A stretch of DNA of 64,000 nt, from the NCBI RefSeq assembly GCF_003815915.1, contig NZ_CP033929.1, forward strand, positions 3,968,001-4,032,000, given 5' to 3'. This DNA comes from Chryseobacterium indoltheticum. GTDB taxonomy: Bacteria > Bacteroidota > Bacteroidia > Flavobacteriales > Weeksellaceae. Shown here one piece after another: positions 32,491 through 41,209 of this stretch; within the stretch, counting starts at the first letter, position 1, and each line of letters opens with the position of its first letter. Made by a program: the position numbers and the translations under genes. The notes under the pieces were generated by a model. It was not told the origin of the DNA. It did no database searches and saw nothing but the letters and a program-made list of their open reading frames with translations.

Positions 32491-33276
32491 TTATTCTTTA
32501 ATTAACTGTTGATACGAAGTAGAACCGTCTTTTAAAGTGATTTCAAAATAATAATTGCCCGATTTTAAATCAGCTACACTGATGTTTTCACCGTCAACTT
32601 TTACTGTTTTTACTTTTCTGCCTGTAGTTTCGTAAATATCAACAGATCTTATTTTATCAGCATTTTTGAAATATACTTTTTCCTTCGCAGGATTAGGATA
32701 CATTTTAATCGCTTTGCTTTCAGCTTCCAGCTCGCTTATACCCAAAATTGAAAATGTTCCGCTTGTAACAGCTGTATTGGCAGACCCTCCATGTGGTGCT
32801 ATAGCTAAGTCTGCTGCACCTGTAATAACACATTTGGTAGTAATACTGCCTGCCGAAGCATAATTAAACTGATAATCGTTAACCCCGTCTCCTGTTGTCA
32901 TATTACGCTCATAAGCCATTGAAACTATACCACCAGAAACTACGGGAGCGCTTACTACAGTCCAGTCTTGAGTGTCTGTGTTGTATACTCCGATGCCTCC
33001 CAGATTTCTGTCGGAAAAGCCTGCGCTGCTATACGTCAAAGCATCTGTAGGAGCACCAGACATCCCAGAGTTGGCTGCACTTCTGAATGTAAATCCAAAC
33101 CATCTGTCAGAAGGTCCTGTTAAATCCAGTCTCACTTTATTTGTCGTATTATTTAAGGTAATATTAGCGGTTATAGATCTTGTGCCAACCGTGCATGTCA
33201 TCACTCCTGTAGATTTTTGCTGTGAAGAAGCCAAAAACCCCATAGTTAATAGTAAAGAAAATAATGTTTTTTTCAT
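32491..33276 (-). CDS. DOMON-like secreted protein with T9SS type A sorting domain
   Basis: The 261-residue protein has a signal peptide (about 1-18). A beta-sandwich region (about 22-175) follows with DRWFGFTFRS, MSGAPTDALTYSS and AIAPHGGSANTAV, features of DOMON domains, which bind haem or sugars. The C-terminus (YPNPAKEKVYFKN, IYETTGRKVKTV, LKSGNYYFEITLKDG) is a type A sorting domain, so it is exported through type IX secretion and anchored or released at the surface. It closes the operon with a cytochrome c and a YceI protein, which makes haem binding attractive. The T9SS call is firm, the DOMON call moderate. Confidence 0.8.
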   Translation of the reverse strand: MKKTLFSLLLTMGFLASSQQKSTGVMTCTVGTRSITANITLNNTTNKVRLDLTGPSDRWFGFTFRSAANSGMSGAPTDALTYSSAGFSDRNLGGIGVYNTDTQDWTVVSAPVVSGGIVSMAYERNMTTGDGVNDYQFNYASAGSITTKCVITGAADLAIAPHGGSANTAVTSGTFSILGISELEAESKAIKMYPNPAKEKVYFKNADKIRSVDIYETTGRKVKTVKVDGENISVADLKSGNYYFEITLKDGSTSYQQLIKE

Positions 33277-33278
33277 CT

Positions 33279-33806
33279 TTAATTTTTTAATAAGTTAATA
33301 ATTTCGATATTTTTAGTAAATACGGCATATTCGAATGCTGTTTTACCTTGTTTATCTGCCAAATTTTTATTGGCTTTGTTTTTTAATAGTGTTTCTACGA
33401 GATCTTTATCCTGAAGCTGAACAGCATATATCAAAGGAGTAGTGCCTTTGGTATCTGCAAGATTTGGATTGGCTCCATTTGCCAATAATTTTTGAGTGAG
33501 TTCTTTGTTATTTTTAAAAACCGCTGCCGTAAGCGCTGAACCTTGATCACTACCGTAATTAATATCCTTTACTTTTGCCATCAAAAATTCTGCAACAGGA
33601 GTATTTCCTCTGTAGCAAGCGAGGATTAGCGGAGAAAATCCGTTTTCGTTGGTTTGATTAATAACATCGGGATTCTGCTTCATCAGCTCTTTTGCTTCTG
33701 CAACAGTTCCGCTTCTGGCAATATCAAAAATAGATTTTGCTTTTTCCTGAGCCGACATTACGGTAAAACTCAATATGAAACTTAGGATAAAAAATATTTT
33801 TGTCAT
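33279..33806 (-). CDS. Periplasmic ankyrin-repeat protein
   Basis: This 175-residue protein has a signal peptide (about 1-19, TVMSAQ) and four to five ankyrin repeats: NENGFSPLILACYRGNTPVAEFL, QGSALTAAVFKNNKELTQKLL, DTKGTTPLIYAVQLQDKDLVETLL and KQGKTAFEYAVFTKNIEIINLL. Ankyrin repeats bind other proteins. Export suggests a periplasmic partner, perhaps a product of the same operon. Its ATG overlaps the YceI stop by one base (TAATG), so the two are translationally coupled. Partner and function are not known. Confidence 0.88.
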   Translation of the reverse strand: MTKIFFILSFILSFTVMSAQEKAKSIFDIARSGTVAEAKELMKQNPDVINQTNENGFSPLILACYRGNTPVAEFLMAKVKDINYGSDQGSALTAAVFKNNKELTQKLLANGANPNLADTKGTTPLIYAVQLQDKDLVETLLKNKANKNLADKQGKTAFEYAVFTKNIEIINLLKN

Positions 33807-34348
33807 TATTTTGATAGTATATAATTGTATTCAACATTTACATTTTCTGCTACTTTTTTAGTAACCATTTTAGGAATGGTCACCTTATAATCTGCGGGTT
33901 TTGCAACGAAATTTCCTTGCATATAAATTTTGCCCTCTTTAGAATAAATTACAGCACTTGAACTCAGTGCTTTATCTACTCCGTGAAAATTTAAAGTGCC
34001 CTGAACTGTGTACTTCTTTGGCGATGCCGTCAATTTTGTTTTATCAAAGTTCACAATCTTACCTTTAAAGGTTGTTTTGGGATATTTTGCAGATTCGGCA
34101 TAGCTTTCATTAAAATGTTCTTCCATTAATTTAACTTTAAAACGATAATTCTTTACCGATGAAACAGAAGCAAAATCTCCTGTATCAGCATTAACAATAG
34201 CGACATTATTATCATCCTGTGCAAAAACATCTTCAAATAATGGTACTGATGCCTCAAACGTTACTTTGCCAGTTTTGGTTGTATACTTCTGAGCCGAAAC
34301 AACAGATCCGAAACTTAGTATAACGATTAATAATATTAAATTTTTCAT
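33806..34348 (-). CDS. YceI-family periplasmic protein
   Basis: The 180-residue protein has a signal peptide (about 1-19, SVVSAQ) and a YceI-type lipocalin-like barrel: KYTTKTGKVTFEASVP, MEEHFNESYAESAKYPKTTFKGKI and YTVQGTLNFHGVDKALSSSAVIY. YceI proteins bind isoprenoid or polyisoprenoid lipids such as quinone precursors. The neighbouring cytochrome c and DUF5777 barrel make an envelope redox or quinone role plausible. It lies between the cytochrome gene and the ankyrin gene in a tight operon. Confidence 0.9.
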   Translation of the reverse strand: MKNLILLIVILSFGSVVSAQKYTTKTGKVTFEASVPLFEDVFAQDDNNVAIVNADTGDFASVSSVKNYRFKVKLMEEHFNESYAESAKYPKTTFKGKIVNFDKTKLTASPKKYTVQGTLNFHGVDKALSSSAVIYSKEGKIYMQGNFVAKPADYKVTIPKMVTKKVAENVNVEYNYILSK

Positions 34349-34358
34349 ATTGTTTCTT

Positions 34359-34709
34359 TTAATTTTCTGTCAACCCATCGGTTTTCCATTTTGTGATGAT
34401 CATAGTTTGTGATGATGATAAACTACCGCCTTGAGGCATTTTTTGAGGATCTCCGGTTGGCCGGCTAATTCTATCAATAATTTTATCAATATTATTTTTT
34501 AACTGATTATAGCCTGTCAAAGGTTGAAATGAAGCTGAACCACCCGGCGAATGACAACTTACACAGTTGGCATCAATAATAGGTTTTACATCTTTGTTGT
34601 AGGTTACCAGCTCTGCAATAGGAGTTTTGTCTGAAATCTCTTCGTAGGTTCTGCTTTCACAAGCAATTGATACCACTGCAAGTGAAACGATGTAGATTAT
34701 TTTTTTCAT
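34359..34709 (-). CDS. Monohaem cytochrome c-like lipoprotein
   Basis: The 116-residue protein starts with a lipoprotein signal (MKKIIYIVSLAVVSIAC, lipobox Cys at 17). The haem-binding motif CVSCH follows at about residues 49-53 (DANCVSCHSPGGSASFQPL), and a downstream Met (QKMPQGG) may be the sixth haem ligand. It is a small membrane-anchored electron carrier. It begins two bases before the DUF5777 stop codon region and precedes yceI, all in one operon preceded by a Crp-type site. Confidence 0.88.
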   Translation of the reverse strand: MKKIIYIVSLAVVSIACESRTYEEISDKTPIAELVTYNKDVKPIIDANCVSCHSPGGSASFQPLTGYNQLKNNIDKIIDRISRPTGDPQKMPQGGSLSSSQTMIITKWKTDGLTEN

Positions 34710-34711
34710 AC

Positions 34712-35563
34712 CTAAAAAACTCTATAAAGATTAAACCCAAAAAAAATCTGCCCCTTTTCCCATTTTCCTGAAGCGTTTGTGAGATAACCAATATCTGAAT
34801 TCAATTGTGAATTGGTAAATAAAAGCTGAAACACATGTCCGCCGGTTTCTATATCCATCCCTAAAGAGAGTGGATTTTTATAAAAACTGTGATTATCAAA
34901 ATTCACAAAATACTCGGCGTTAATTGATATTCTTTTCGAAATTTTATAACGACCGCCCAAACCTGCAAGAAATTGATTTTTATCTTCAATCATCGGCTCA
35001 TAAAGGTTTTTGTGAACGTAAGAAGGTGTTAACTGTAAGGAAAAATTTTCGTTAAACCTTCTCGAAATCAATGCCTGAGTAAGATAAGAAAGTCGGTCTC
35101 CAAATTGAAGATGCGGATAATTATCTTTGCTGAGGTCTGTATTCACCGCCATAACATTATATCCTACAATATCAACCGGGAAATTTTCACTTTGCTTGAT
35201 TAATTTATATTTCGCAGCGCCTTCAAAAGTTTTGAGATTAGTTTCTCGCGAAAGACTCAATGAGATATTATCTGTAACACCATAGATTACTCCTAATTTC
35301 GTAGAAGCATCATCTAACCCGAAAAAGTCTTTGAAGCCTTTGCTTACATCTCCAAAACGATGCGCGATAACAATGTACCATTCATTTTTTGCAGACAATT
35401 TTGTAGACTGACCTGTAACAATCTGAAGCGCCTTAAATGCTGGTGGTGAATTTTCTGTATTGTTTGTCTGAATGGTGTCAATATCTTTCAAAAGGTCTTC
35501 CTGAGCAAAGGCAAAACCTGAAATAAATATTGACAAAAAAAGGAAAGTTTTTGTCATACGCAC
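34712..35563 (-). CDS. DUF5777 outer-membrane beta-barrel protein
   Basis: The 283-residue protein has a signal peptide (about 1-20, GFAFAQ). Alternating amphipathic beta strands follow, with many aromatic girdle residues, ending in QIFFGFNLYRVF with a terminal Phe, the typical outer-membrane barrel signature. The segment LQIVTGQSTKLSAKNEWYIVIAHRFGDVSKGFKDFFGLD matches DUF5777, which often accompanies YceI and cytochrome genes in Bacteroidota. The function is unknown. It is the first gene of the operon and has a TAAGTTTG -7 box with a Crp-type palindrome upstream. Confidence 0.82.
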   Translation of the reverse strand: MRMTKTFLFLSIFISGFAFAQEDLLKDIDTIQTNNTENSPPAFKALQIVTGQSTKLSAKNEWYIVIAHRFGDVSKGFKDFFGLDDASTKLGVIYGVTDNISLSLSRETNLKTFEGAAKYKLIKQSENFPVDIVGYNVMAVNTDLSKDNYPHLQFGDRLSYLTQALISRRFNENFSLQLTPSYVHKNLYEPMIEDKNQFLAGLGGRYKISKRISINAEYFVNFDNHSFYKNPLSLGMDIETGGHVFQLLFTNSQLNSDIGYLTNASGKWEKGQIFFGFNLYRVF

Positions 35564-35582
35564 AAATGTTTAATTCGTATGA

Positions 35583-35590
35583 CAAACTTA
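35583..35590 (-). promoter_or_regulatory. -7 box of the DUF5777 operon
   Basis: TAAGTTTG on the minus strand is an exact TANNTTTG match 20 bp upstream of the start codon. No TTG stands at -33. The Crp-type site occupies that area, as at activator-dependent promoters. Confidence 0.55.
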
Positions 35591-35612
35591 TCAACTTATG
35601 ATGCTAAAATTT

Positions 35613-35628
35613 GGTGATAAAAGTCACC
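35613..35628. promoter_or_regulatory. Crp/Fnr-type operator, class II position
   Basis: GGTGA-N6-TCACC is a palindrome of the TGTGA-N6-TCACA type. Its centre (35620.5) lies about 42 bp upstream of the start inferred from the -7 box, the classic class II activator position. The Crp/Fnr gene next to it (35686-36330) is the obvious candidate to bind. Confidence 0.6.
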
Positions 35629-35685
35629 GAGTGAGTTATTTTAATCAATCAATGTGTTAAATTTATTTAATAAGATGACTTAGTT

Positions 35686-36330
35686 TCATTTGACACCCTC
35701 ATTTACAAGTATTTTTATTCCTTCTTTAGTCTGGATAATTTCGCCTTCATTTTCTACTTTTTTCAGAACCCTGCTGACCACTTCTCTTGAAGTCCCCAAA
35801 TTGTTAGCAATTTCTTTGTGAGTAAGTTTAATAGGATTGTTTCCGGTAATTAAGATCTGCTGTTTAATATAGCTTAAAATTCTTTTATCAAGCTTATGAA
35901 ATACCGCCTCATTGACCATATTCATGACATCTGAAAACCTTTTGTCGTATTCGTGGTAAAAAAGCCTGTTGATTTGAGGATATTTGATGAGCCAGTCGAG
36001 AACGACAGAAACCGGAACTAATATCACTTCTGAGTCTTCTTCCGAAACAGCGTATATTTTGCTGATACAGTCTGAGAATATTGACGAAAATGTCATCAGA
36101 CAGCTGTCATTGGGTCGTATATAATAATAAATGAGTTCTCTTCCGTCGTTTAAGGCATATACTTTTATAGAACCTTTTACTAAAAATGGTACATATTTAT
36201 TCTTTTGTCCTTCTCTGATAATTTCGGTTTTAGCTTTCACTTCTGTTACCACAGCATGCTTCTGAAGCTCTACCGAAAAATCATTACCTAAGTAGCCAAA
36301 TTTATTTAATATAAACTCATTATTTATCAT
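35686..36330 (-). CDS. Crp/Fnr-family transcriptional regulator
   Basis: This is a 214-residue regulator with a cyclic-nucleotide-binding-like domain (KTEIIREGQKNKYVPFLVKGSIKVYAL, about 28-54) and a C-terminal winged helix. The winged helix includes KLTHKEIANNLGTSREVVSRVLKKVENEG (about 165-193). It lacks the N-terminal Cys cluster of Fnr, so an iron-sulfur oxygen sensor is unlikely. An upstream in-frame ATG at 36429 would add 33 residues, but it lies inside the terminator of the rpoC-DUF3467 transcript and upstream of the -7 box at 36354-36361. I therefore take the ATG at 36328-36330. A Crp-type site beyond its stop codon suggests it activates the DUF5777 operon. Confidence 0.88.
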   Translation of the reverse strand: MINNEFILNKFGYLGNDFSVELQKHAVVTEVKAKTEIIREGQKNKYVPFLVKGSIKVYALNDGRELIYYYIRPNDSCLMTFSSIFSDCISKIYAVSEEDSEVILVPVSVVLDWLIKYPQINRLFYHEYDKRFSDVMNMVNEAVFHKLDKRILSYIKQQILITGNNPIKLTHKEIANNLGTSREVVSRVLKKVENEGEIIQTKEGIKILVNEGVK

Positions 36331-36353
36331 GTCATTTTTATCATATCCTAAAC

Positions 36354-36361
36354 CAAAGATA
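36354..36361 (-). promoter_or_regulatory. -7 box of the Crp/Fnr gene
   Basis: TATCTTTG on the minus strand matches TANNTTTG, 23 bp upstream of the preferred start at 36330 and downstream of the alternative start at 36429. I see no clear -33 box. Confidence 0.4.
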
Positions 36362-36412
36362 TACAATTGGATGATTCGGATTGAATTTTTGTGTAAATAT
36401 TTATATAAATGA

Positions 36413-36444
36413 CAAAAAAAATACCCCAACTTCCGTTGAGGTAT
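36413..36444 (-). terminator. Terminator of the rpoBC-DUF3467 transcript
   Basis: TACCTCAAC and GTTGGGGTA (minus strand) form a stem around GGAA with one G-T-type wobble. Seven T's follow. It lies about 21 bp beyond the DUF3467 stop codon. Confidence 0.85.
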
Positions 36445-36464
36445 TTTATATAGTAAGATAAATC

Positions 36465-36773
36465 TTAAGCGTTAACGTTGTTTCCTCCTAATACGAAAGG
36501 CTCAACTTCTTTGATTTCTCCGAATTGTTGCTCGTAGTTTGTGATGTTTTGCTGAAGTGCAGCTAAAACTCTCTTAGCGTGAAGTGGAGCCAAGATTACT
36601 CTTGATCTCACGTTAGCCTGCTGTACACCCGGCATTAACTGGATGAAATCTACTACAAACTCAGATGGAGAGTGGTTTACTAACGCAAGGTTACAGTAAA
36701 CTCCTGAAGCTACCATCTCGTTAAGTTGGATGTTGATGTTGTTTGGATCGTTGTTTTGATTTTGATTGTCCAT
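36465..36773 (-). CDS. DUF3467 domain protein
   Basis: This 102-residue protein has an Asn/Gln-rich start (MDNQNQNNDPNNINIQLNE) and the DUF3467 core GVYCNLALVNHSPSEFVVDFIQLMPG...VRSRVILAPLHAKRVLAALQQN. Proteins of this family follow rpoC in many Bacteroidota. The function is unknown, although the genetic link suggests a tie to transcription. It lies 85 bp after rpoC, with hairpin C2 in the spacer, and is closed by a strong terminator. Confidence 0.9.
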   Translation of the reverse strand: MDNQNQNNDPNNINIQLNEMVASGVYCNLALVNHSPSEFVVDFIQLMPGVQQANVRSRVILAPLHAKRVLAALQQNITNYEQQFGEIKEVEPFVLGGNNVNA

Positions 36774-36789
36774 TGTATAAGTTATATTT

Positions 36790-36850
36790 TTAAATATGAA
36801 ATTTGAGATTGTGAAAGTATAAAAATAATTTCAAACCTCAAATTTCAAAT
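36790..36850. repeat. Spacer hairpin element C2 (rpoC-DUF3467)
   Basis: GAAATTTGAG (36798-36807) pairs perfectly with CTCAAATTTC (36837-36846). It is the same AAATTTGA/TCAAATTT word family as C1 in the paa operon. Confidence 0.75.
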
Positions 36851-36858
36851 CATTAATT

Positions 36859-39800
36859 TTAATTAAGGTCTTCGAATTCTTTCTTAGAACCTACGATTAC
36901 ATTCTGATACTCTTTAAGACCTGTACCTGCAGGAATTCTATGTCCTACAATTACATTTTCTTTAAGACCATTCAAGCTGTCTACTTTACCAGCAACTGCT
37001 GCTTCGTTTAGAACTTTAGTTGTTTCCTGGAACGATGCTGCAGACATGAACGACTTAGTCTGTAGAGCTGCTCTTGTAATCCCTTGCAATACCGGCGTAG
37101 CCGTTGCAGGAAGTGCTTCTCTTACTTCAACTAAAGCCTGATCTTCACGCTTCAACTTAGAGTTTTCGTCTCTTAGTTCTCTTGCAGTAATCATCTGTCC
37201 TGGCTTGAATTCTTTAGAATCACCAGCTTCTGTAACTACTTTAAGACCAAACACTCTGTTGTTTTCCATTAAGAAATCGTATTTGTGCTCAAGAGCAGCT
37301 TCAAGGAACTGAGTATCACCTCCATCAACGATTGATACTTTTGTCATCATCTGTCTTACGATGATTTCGAAGTGCTTATCGTCGATTTTTACCCCTTGTA
37401 GACGGTAAACTTCCTGAATTTCATTTACTAAATATTCCTGAACCGCAGTTGGCCCTTTGATCTTCAAGATATCGTCTGGAGTAACTGAACCGTCAGAAAG
37501 TGGCGAACCAGCTCTTACAAAGTCATTCTCCTGTACTAAGATCTGGTTTGATAATTTAACTAAATAAATTTTTCTCTCACCAGTTTTAGCCTCAACGATC
37601 AATTCTCGGTTACCTCTCTTGATTTTTCCGTAAGAAACTACCCCATCGATCTCTGTAACAACCGCCGGGTTTGAAGGGTTTCTTGCTTCGAATAATTCTG
37701 TAACTCTCGGAAGACCTCCGGTGATATCCCCTGTTTTAGCAGCTTTTCTTGGGATTTTGATTAAGACTTTACCAGCCTTAATTTTTTCACCATCGTTTAC
37801 CATTAAGTGGGCTCCTACCGGTAAGTTGTAACCTTTTTGTTCAACACCTTTAGAATCTACTACTTTTAATGTAGGTACGGCTTTCTTATTTCTAGATTCA
37901 GAGATTACTTTCTCCTCAAATCCTGTCTGTTCGTCAATCTCCAATTGGAATGAAATACCCTGAATAATATCTTCGTATTCTACTTTACCAGCATTTTCTG
38001 CAATGATTACCGCGTTATAAGGATCCCATTTTGCAATGGTATCTCCTTTTTTCACTTTATCACCAGGTTTTACCAATAACTGAGAACCGTAAGGTACGTT
38101 GGCAATCATCAATGGAGTTCTAGATTCGTTATCAGCAACCAATCTAAATTCTGTTGTACGAGATACTACTACTTCAGCAGTGTTTCCGTTTTCATCTTCA
38201 GAAGTAATTGTTCTTACCTCATCCAATTCTACGATACCATCTCTTCTTGCAGTAATTGAAGGGTTTTCTGATACGTTTGTAGATACACCCCCTTGGTGGA
38301 AGGTTCTCAATGTTAACTGAGTTCCCGGTTCCCCAATTGATTGTGCAGCAATAACACCTACTGCTTCACCCATATGAATTGGTTTACCTGTCGCTAAGTT
38401 TCTACCGTAACATTTAGCACAGATTCCTTTTTTGGTTTCACATGTTAATGGTGAACGAACCTCAACTGCTTCAAGACCTATTTCTTCGATTCTTTTAGCT
38501 AAAGCTTCATTAATGATCTGATCTGCAGGAGCGATTAACTCATCAGTTTCAGGATCATAGATATTGTGTAAAGAAACTCTACCTAAGATTCTTTCAGAGA
38601 TTCTTTCAACGATCTCATCATTTTTCTTAAGTGCAGTAACTTCTGTACCTCTTAATGTTCCACAATCGTTTTCTGTAACGATAACGTCTTGTGCAACGTC
38701 TACCAATCTTCTCGTTAAGTAACCCGCATCGGCAGTCTTAAGAGCGGTATCCGCAAGACCTTTACGAGCACCGTGAGTAGAGATAAAGTATTCTAAGATG
38801 GAAAGACCTTCTTTAAAGTTTGCAAGAATCGGATTTTCGATAATTTCCGCACCGGTAGAACCAGCTTTCTGCGGTTTTGCCATCAAACCTCTCATCCCTG
38901 ATAACTGACGGATCTGTTCCTTAGAACCCCTCGCACCAGAATCAAGCATCATATATACAGAATTGAATCCACCTTGGTCAACTTTCATTCTGCTCATGAT
39001 CATCTCAGTTAATCCAGCGTTTGTGTTTGTCCAAACGTCGATTACCTGGTTATAACGTTCTGTATCTGTAATTAGACCCATGTTATAGTTGGCTCTAATT
39101 TCGTCAACTGTTTCAATTGAAGTAGCGATCATTTTCTTTTTCTCAACAGGAACAACGATGTCACCTAATGAGAACGAAAGACCTCCTTTGAATGCGTTTG
39201 AATACCCTAAGTCCTTCATTGCATCCAAGAACTTCACAGTAGTAGGGAAATCTGTATCAGCAAGTACTCTACCGATAATATTTCTTAATGATTTCTTTGT
39301 AAGAAGCTCATTAATATATCCTGACTGCTTAGGAACGATTTGGTTGAATAAGATTCTACCTACAGAAGTTTCAGTTAATTTCGTAGTGATTTCACCGTTT
39401 TCTTTAATAGGAAGTCTACATCTTACTTTAGCGTTCAATGAAACTCTACCTTCAGCATAAGCGATTTCCGCTTCTTCCGGAGAATAGAATGCAAGACCTT
39501 CTCCCAAAACTTTCATATCTTCTGTAGAGCTCAATTCTTTGGTCATGAAATAAAGACCAAGAACCATGTCTTGAGAAGGTACCGTAATTGGAGAACCGTT
39601 TGCAGGGTTCAAAATATTCTGAGAACCTAACATCAATAACTGAGCTTCAAGGATTGCTTCAGGCCCTAATGGTAAATGTACCGCCATCTGGTCACCATCG
39701 AAATCGGCGTTGAATGCTGTTGTTACTAACGGGTGTAGTTGGATTGCCTTACCTTCGATCATCTTAGGTTGGAAAGCCTGAATACCCAGTCTGTGAAGGG

Positions 39801-41124
39801 TAGGTGCTCTGTTCAATAGAACAGGGTGACCTTTCATCACGTTTTCTAAGATATCATAAACTACAGGTTCTTTTCTGTCAATAATTCTCTTTGCAGATTT
39901 TACTGTTTTTACAATCCCTCTTTCGATCAGTTTTCTGATGATAAACGGTTTGTAAAGCTCAGCAGCCATATCTTTAGGAATACCACATTCGTGAAGTTGT
40001 AAGTTTGGACCTACAACAATTACCGAACGAGCCGAGTAATCTACCCTTTTCCCTAGTAAGTTCTGACGGAAACGACCTTGCTTACCTTTCAATGAATCTG
40101 AAAGTGATTTCAATGGTCTGTTTGATTCTGATTTTACTGCTGAAGATTTTCTTGTATTATCGAATAATGAATCTACAGATTCCTGAAGCATACGCTTCTC
40201 GTTTCTCAAGATTACTTCCGGAGCTTTGATCTCCAATAATCTCTTCAAACGGTTATTTCTGATAATAACTCTTCTGTAAAGGTCATTTAAGTCAGAAGTA
40301 GCGAAACGTCCTCCATCCAATGGAACTAATGGTCTTAGTTCTGGTGGTATTACAGGAAGTACACGCATAATCATCCACTCCGGTCTGTTGATCATTCTAG
40401 TATTAGCACCTCTCAATGCTTCTACAACGTTCAATCTTTTCAGAGCTTCAGTTCTTCTTTGCTTAGAACCTTCGTTGTGAGCTTTGTGTCTCAAATCGAA
40501 AGACAATGCATCAAGATCGATTCTTTTTAATAGCTCCTCAACAGCTTCAGCACCCATTTTAGCGATGAATTTGTTTGGATCTGAATCGTCAAGATATTGG
40601 TTTTCTACAGGAAGAGTTTCCATGATATCAAGGTATTCTTCTTCTGTAAGGAATTCCATATGATCAAAATCAGCACCGTCTAATTTCTTAGCGATACCTT
40701 GCTGAATTACCACATATCTTTCGTAATAAATAATCATATCCAATTTCTTGGAAGGAATACCCAAAAGGTAACCGATTTTGTTTGGTAAAGAACGGAAATA
40801 CCAGATGTGAGCGATAGGAACTACCAAATTGATATGCCCGATTCTCTCTCTACGTACTTTTTTCTCCGTAACCTCTACACCACAACGGTCACAAACGATC
40901 CCCTTGTAACGAATTCTCTTGTATTTACCACAAGCACATTCGTAATCCTTGATAGGACCGAAGATTTTTTCACAGAACAAACCGTCTCTTTCAGGTTTGT
41001 GCGTTCTGTAGTTAATAGTTTCCGGCTTAAGAACCTCCCCTCTTGAGTCCTGTAAAATAGACTCCGGAGAAGCTAAACCGATGGTTATTTTATTAAATCT
41101 ACTTGATTTATTTTTATTTGACAT
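36859..41124 (-). CDS. rpoC: RNA polymerase beta' subunit
   Basis: The 1421-residue subunit has the N-terminal zinc-binding Cys set ([20 protein letters not shown]), the catalytic metal motif [15 protein letters not shown] (Asp triad near residue 470), the second zinc site region ([16 protein letters not shown]), the trigger-loop region ([14 protein letters not shown]) and the end [11 protein letters not shown]. It forms the active-site cleft of RNA polymerase with RpoB. The length is usual for Bacteroidota. It follows rpoB after 84 bp filled by hairpin C3. Confidence 0.99.
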   Translation of the reverse strand: MSNKNKSSRFNKITIGLASPESILQDSRGEVLKPETINYRTHKPERDGLFCEKIFGPIKDYECACGKYKRIRYKGIVCDRCGVEVTEKKVRRERIGHINLVVPIAHIWYFRSLPNKIGYLLGIPSKKLDMIIYYERYVVIQQGIAKKLDGADFDHMEFLTEEEYLDIMETLPVENQYLDDSDPNKFIAKMGAEAVEELLKRIDLDALSFDLRHKAHNEGSKQRRTEALKRLNVVEALRGANTRMINRPEWMIMRVLPVIPPELRPLVPLDGGRFATSDLNDLYRRVIIRNNRLKRLLEIKAPEVILRNEKRMLQESVDSLFDNTRKSSAVKSESNRPLKSLSDSLKGKQGRFRQNLLGKRVDYSARSVIVVGPNLQLHECGIPKDMAAELYKPFIIRKLIERGIVKTVKSAKRIIDRKEPVVYDILENVMKGHPVLLNRAPTLHRLGIQAFQPKMIEGKAIQLHPLVTTAFNADFDGDQMAVHLPLGPEAILEAQLLMLGSQNILNPANGSPITVPSQDMVLGLYFMTKELSSTEDMKVLGEGLAFYSPEEAEIAYAEGRVSLNAKVRCRLPIKENGEITTKLTETSVGRILFNQIVPKQSGYINELLTKKSLRNIIGRVLADTDFPTTVKFLDAMKDLGYSNAFKGGLSFSLGDIVVPVEKKKMIATSIETVDEIRANYNMGLITDTERYNQVIDVWTNTNAGLTEMIMSRMKVDQGGFNSVYMMLDSGARGSKEQIRQLSGMRGLMAKPQKAGSTGAEIIENPILANFKEGLSILEYFISTHGARKGLADTALKTADAGYLTRRLVDVAQDVIVTENDCGTLRGTEVTALKKNDEIVERISERILGRVSLHNIYDPETDELIAPADQIINEALAKRIEEIGLEAVEVRSPLTCETKKGICAKCYGRNLATGKPIHMGEAVGVIAAQSIGEPGTQLTLRTFHQGGVSTNVSENPSITARRDGIVELDEVRTITSEDENGNTAEVVVSRTTEFRLVADNESRTPLMIANVPYGSQLLVKPGDKVKKGDTIAKWDPYNAVIIAENAGKVEYEDIIQGISFQLEIDEQTGFEEKVISESRNKKAVPTLKVVDSKGVEQKGYNLPVGAHLMVNDGEKIKAGKVLIKIPRKAAKTGDITGGLPRVTELFEARNPSNPAVVTEIDGVVSYGKIKRGNRELIVEAKTGERKIYLVKLSNQILVQENDFVRAGSPLSDGSVTPDDILKIKGPTAVQEYLVNEIQEVYRLQGVKIDDKHFEIIVRQMMTKVSIVDGGDTQFLEAALEHKYDFLMENNRVFGLKVVTEAGDSKEFKPGQMITARELRDENSKLKREDQALVEVREALPATATPVLQGITRAALQTKSFMSAASFQETTKVLNEAAVAGKVDSLNGLKENVIVGHRIPAGTGLKEYQNVIVGSKKEFEDLN

Positions 41125-41209
41125 TTGTTAGATTTTAAATTTTAGATTTCAGATTTTAGATTAATTTTTGAATGTTGCCATTCAACATTTATAATTTAAA
41201 ATTTAAAAT
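41125..41209. repeat. Spacer hairpin element C3 (rpoB-rpoC)
   Basis: ATTTTAAATTTTA (41132-41144) pairs perfectly with TAAAATTTAAAAT (41197-41209), whose last base is the first base of the rpoB stop codon region. An inner stem TTGAATG/CATTCAA (41168-41174 / 41179-41185) forms the tip. The left arm also contains TTTAGATTTCAGATTTTAGA, a tandem of AGATTT-like words. Confidence 0.8.
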
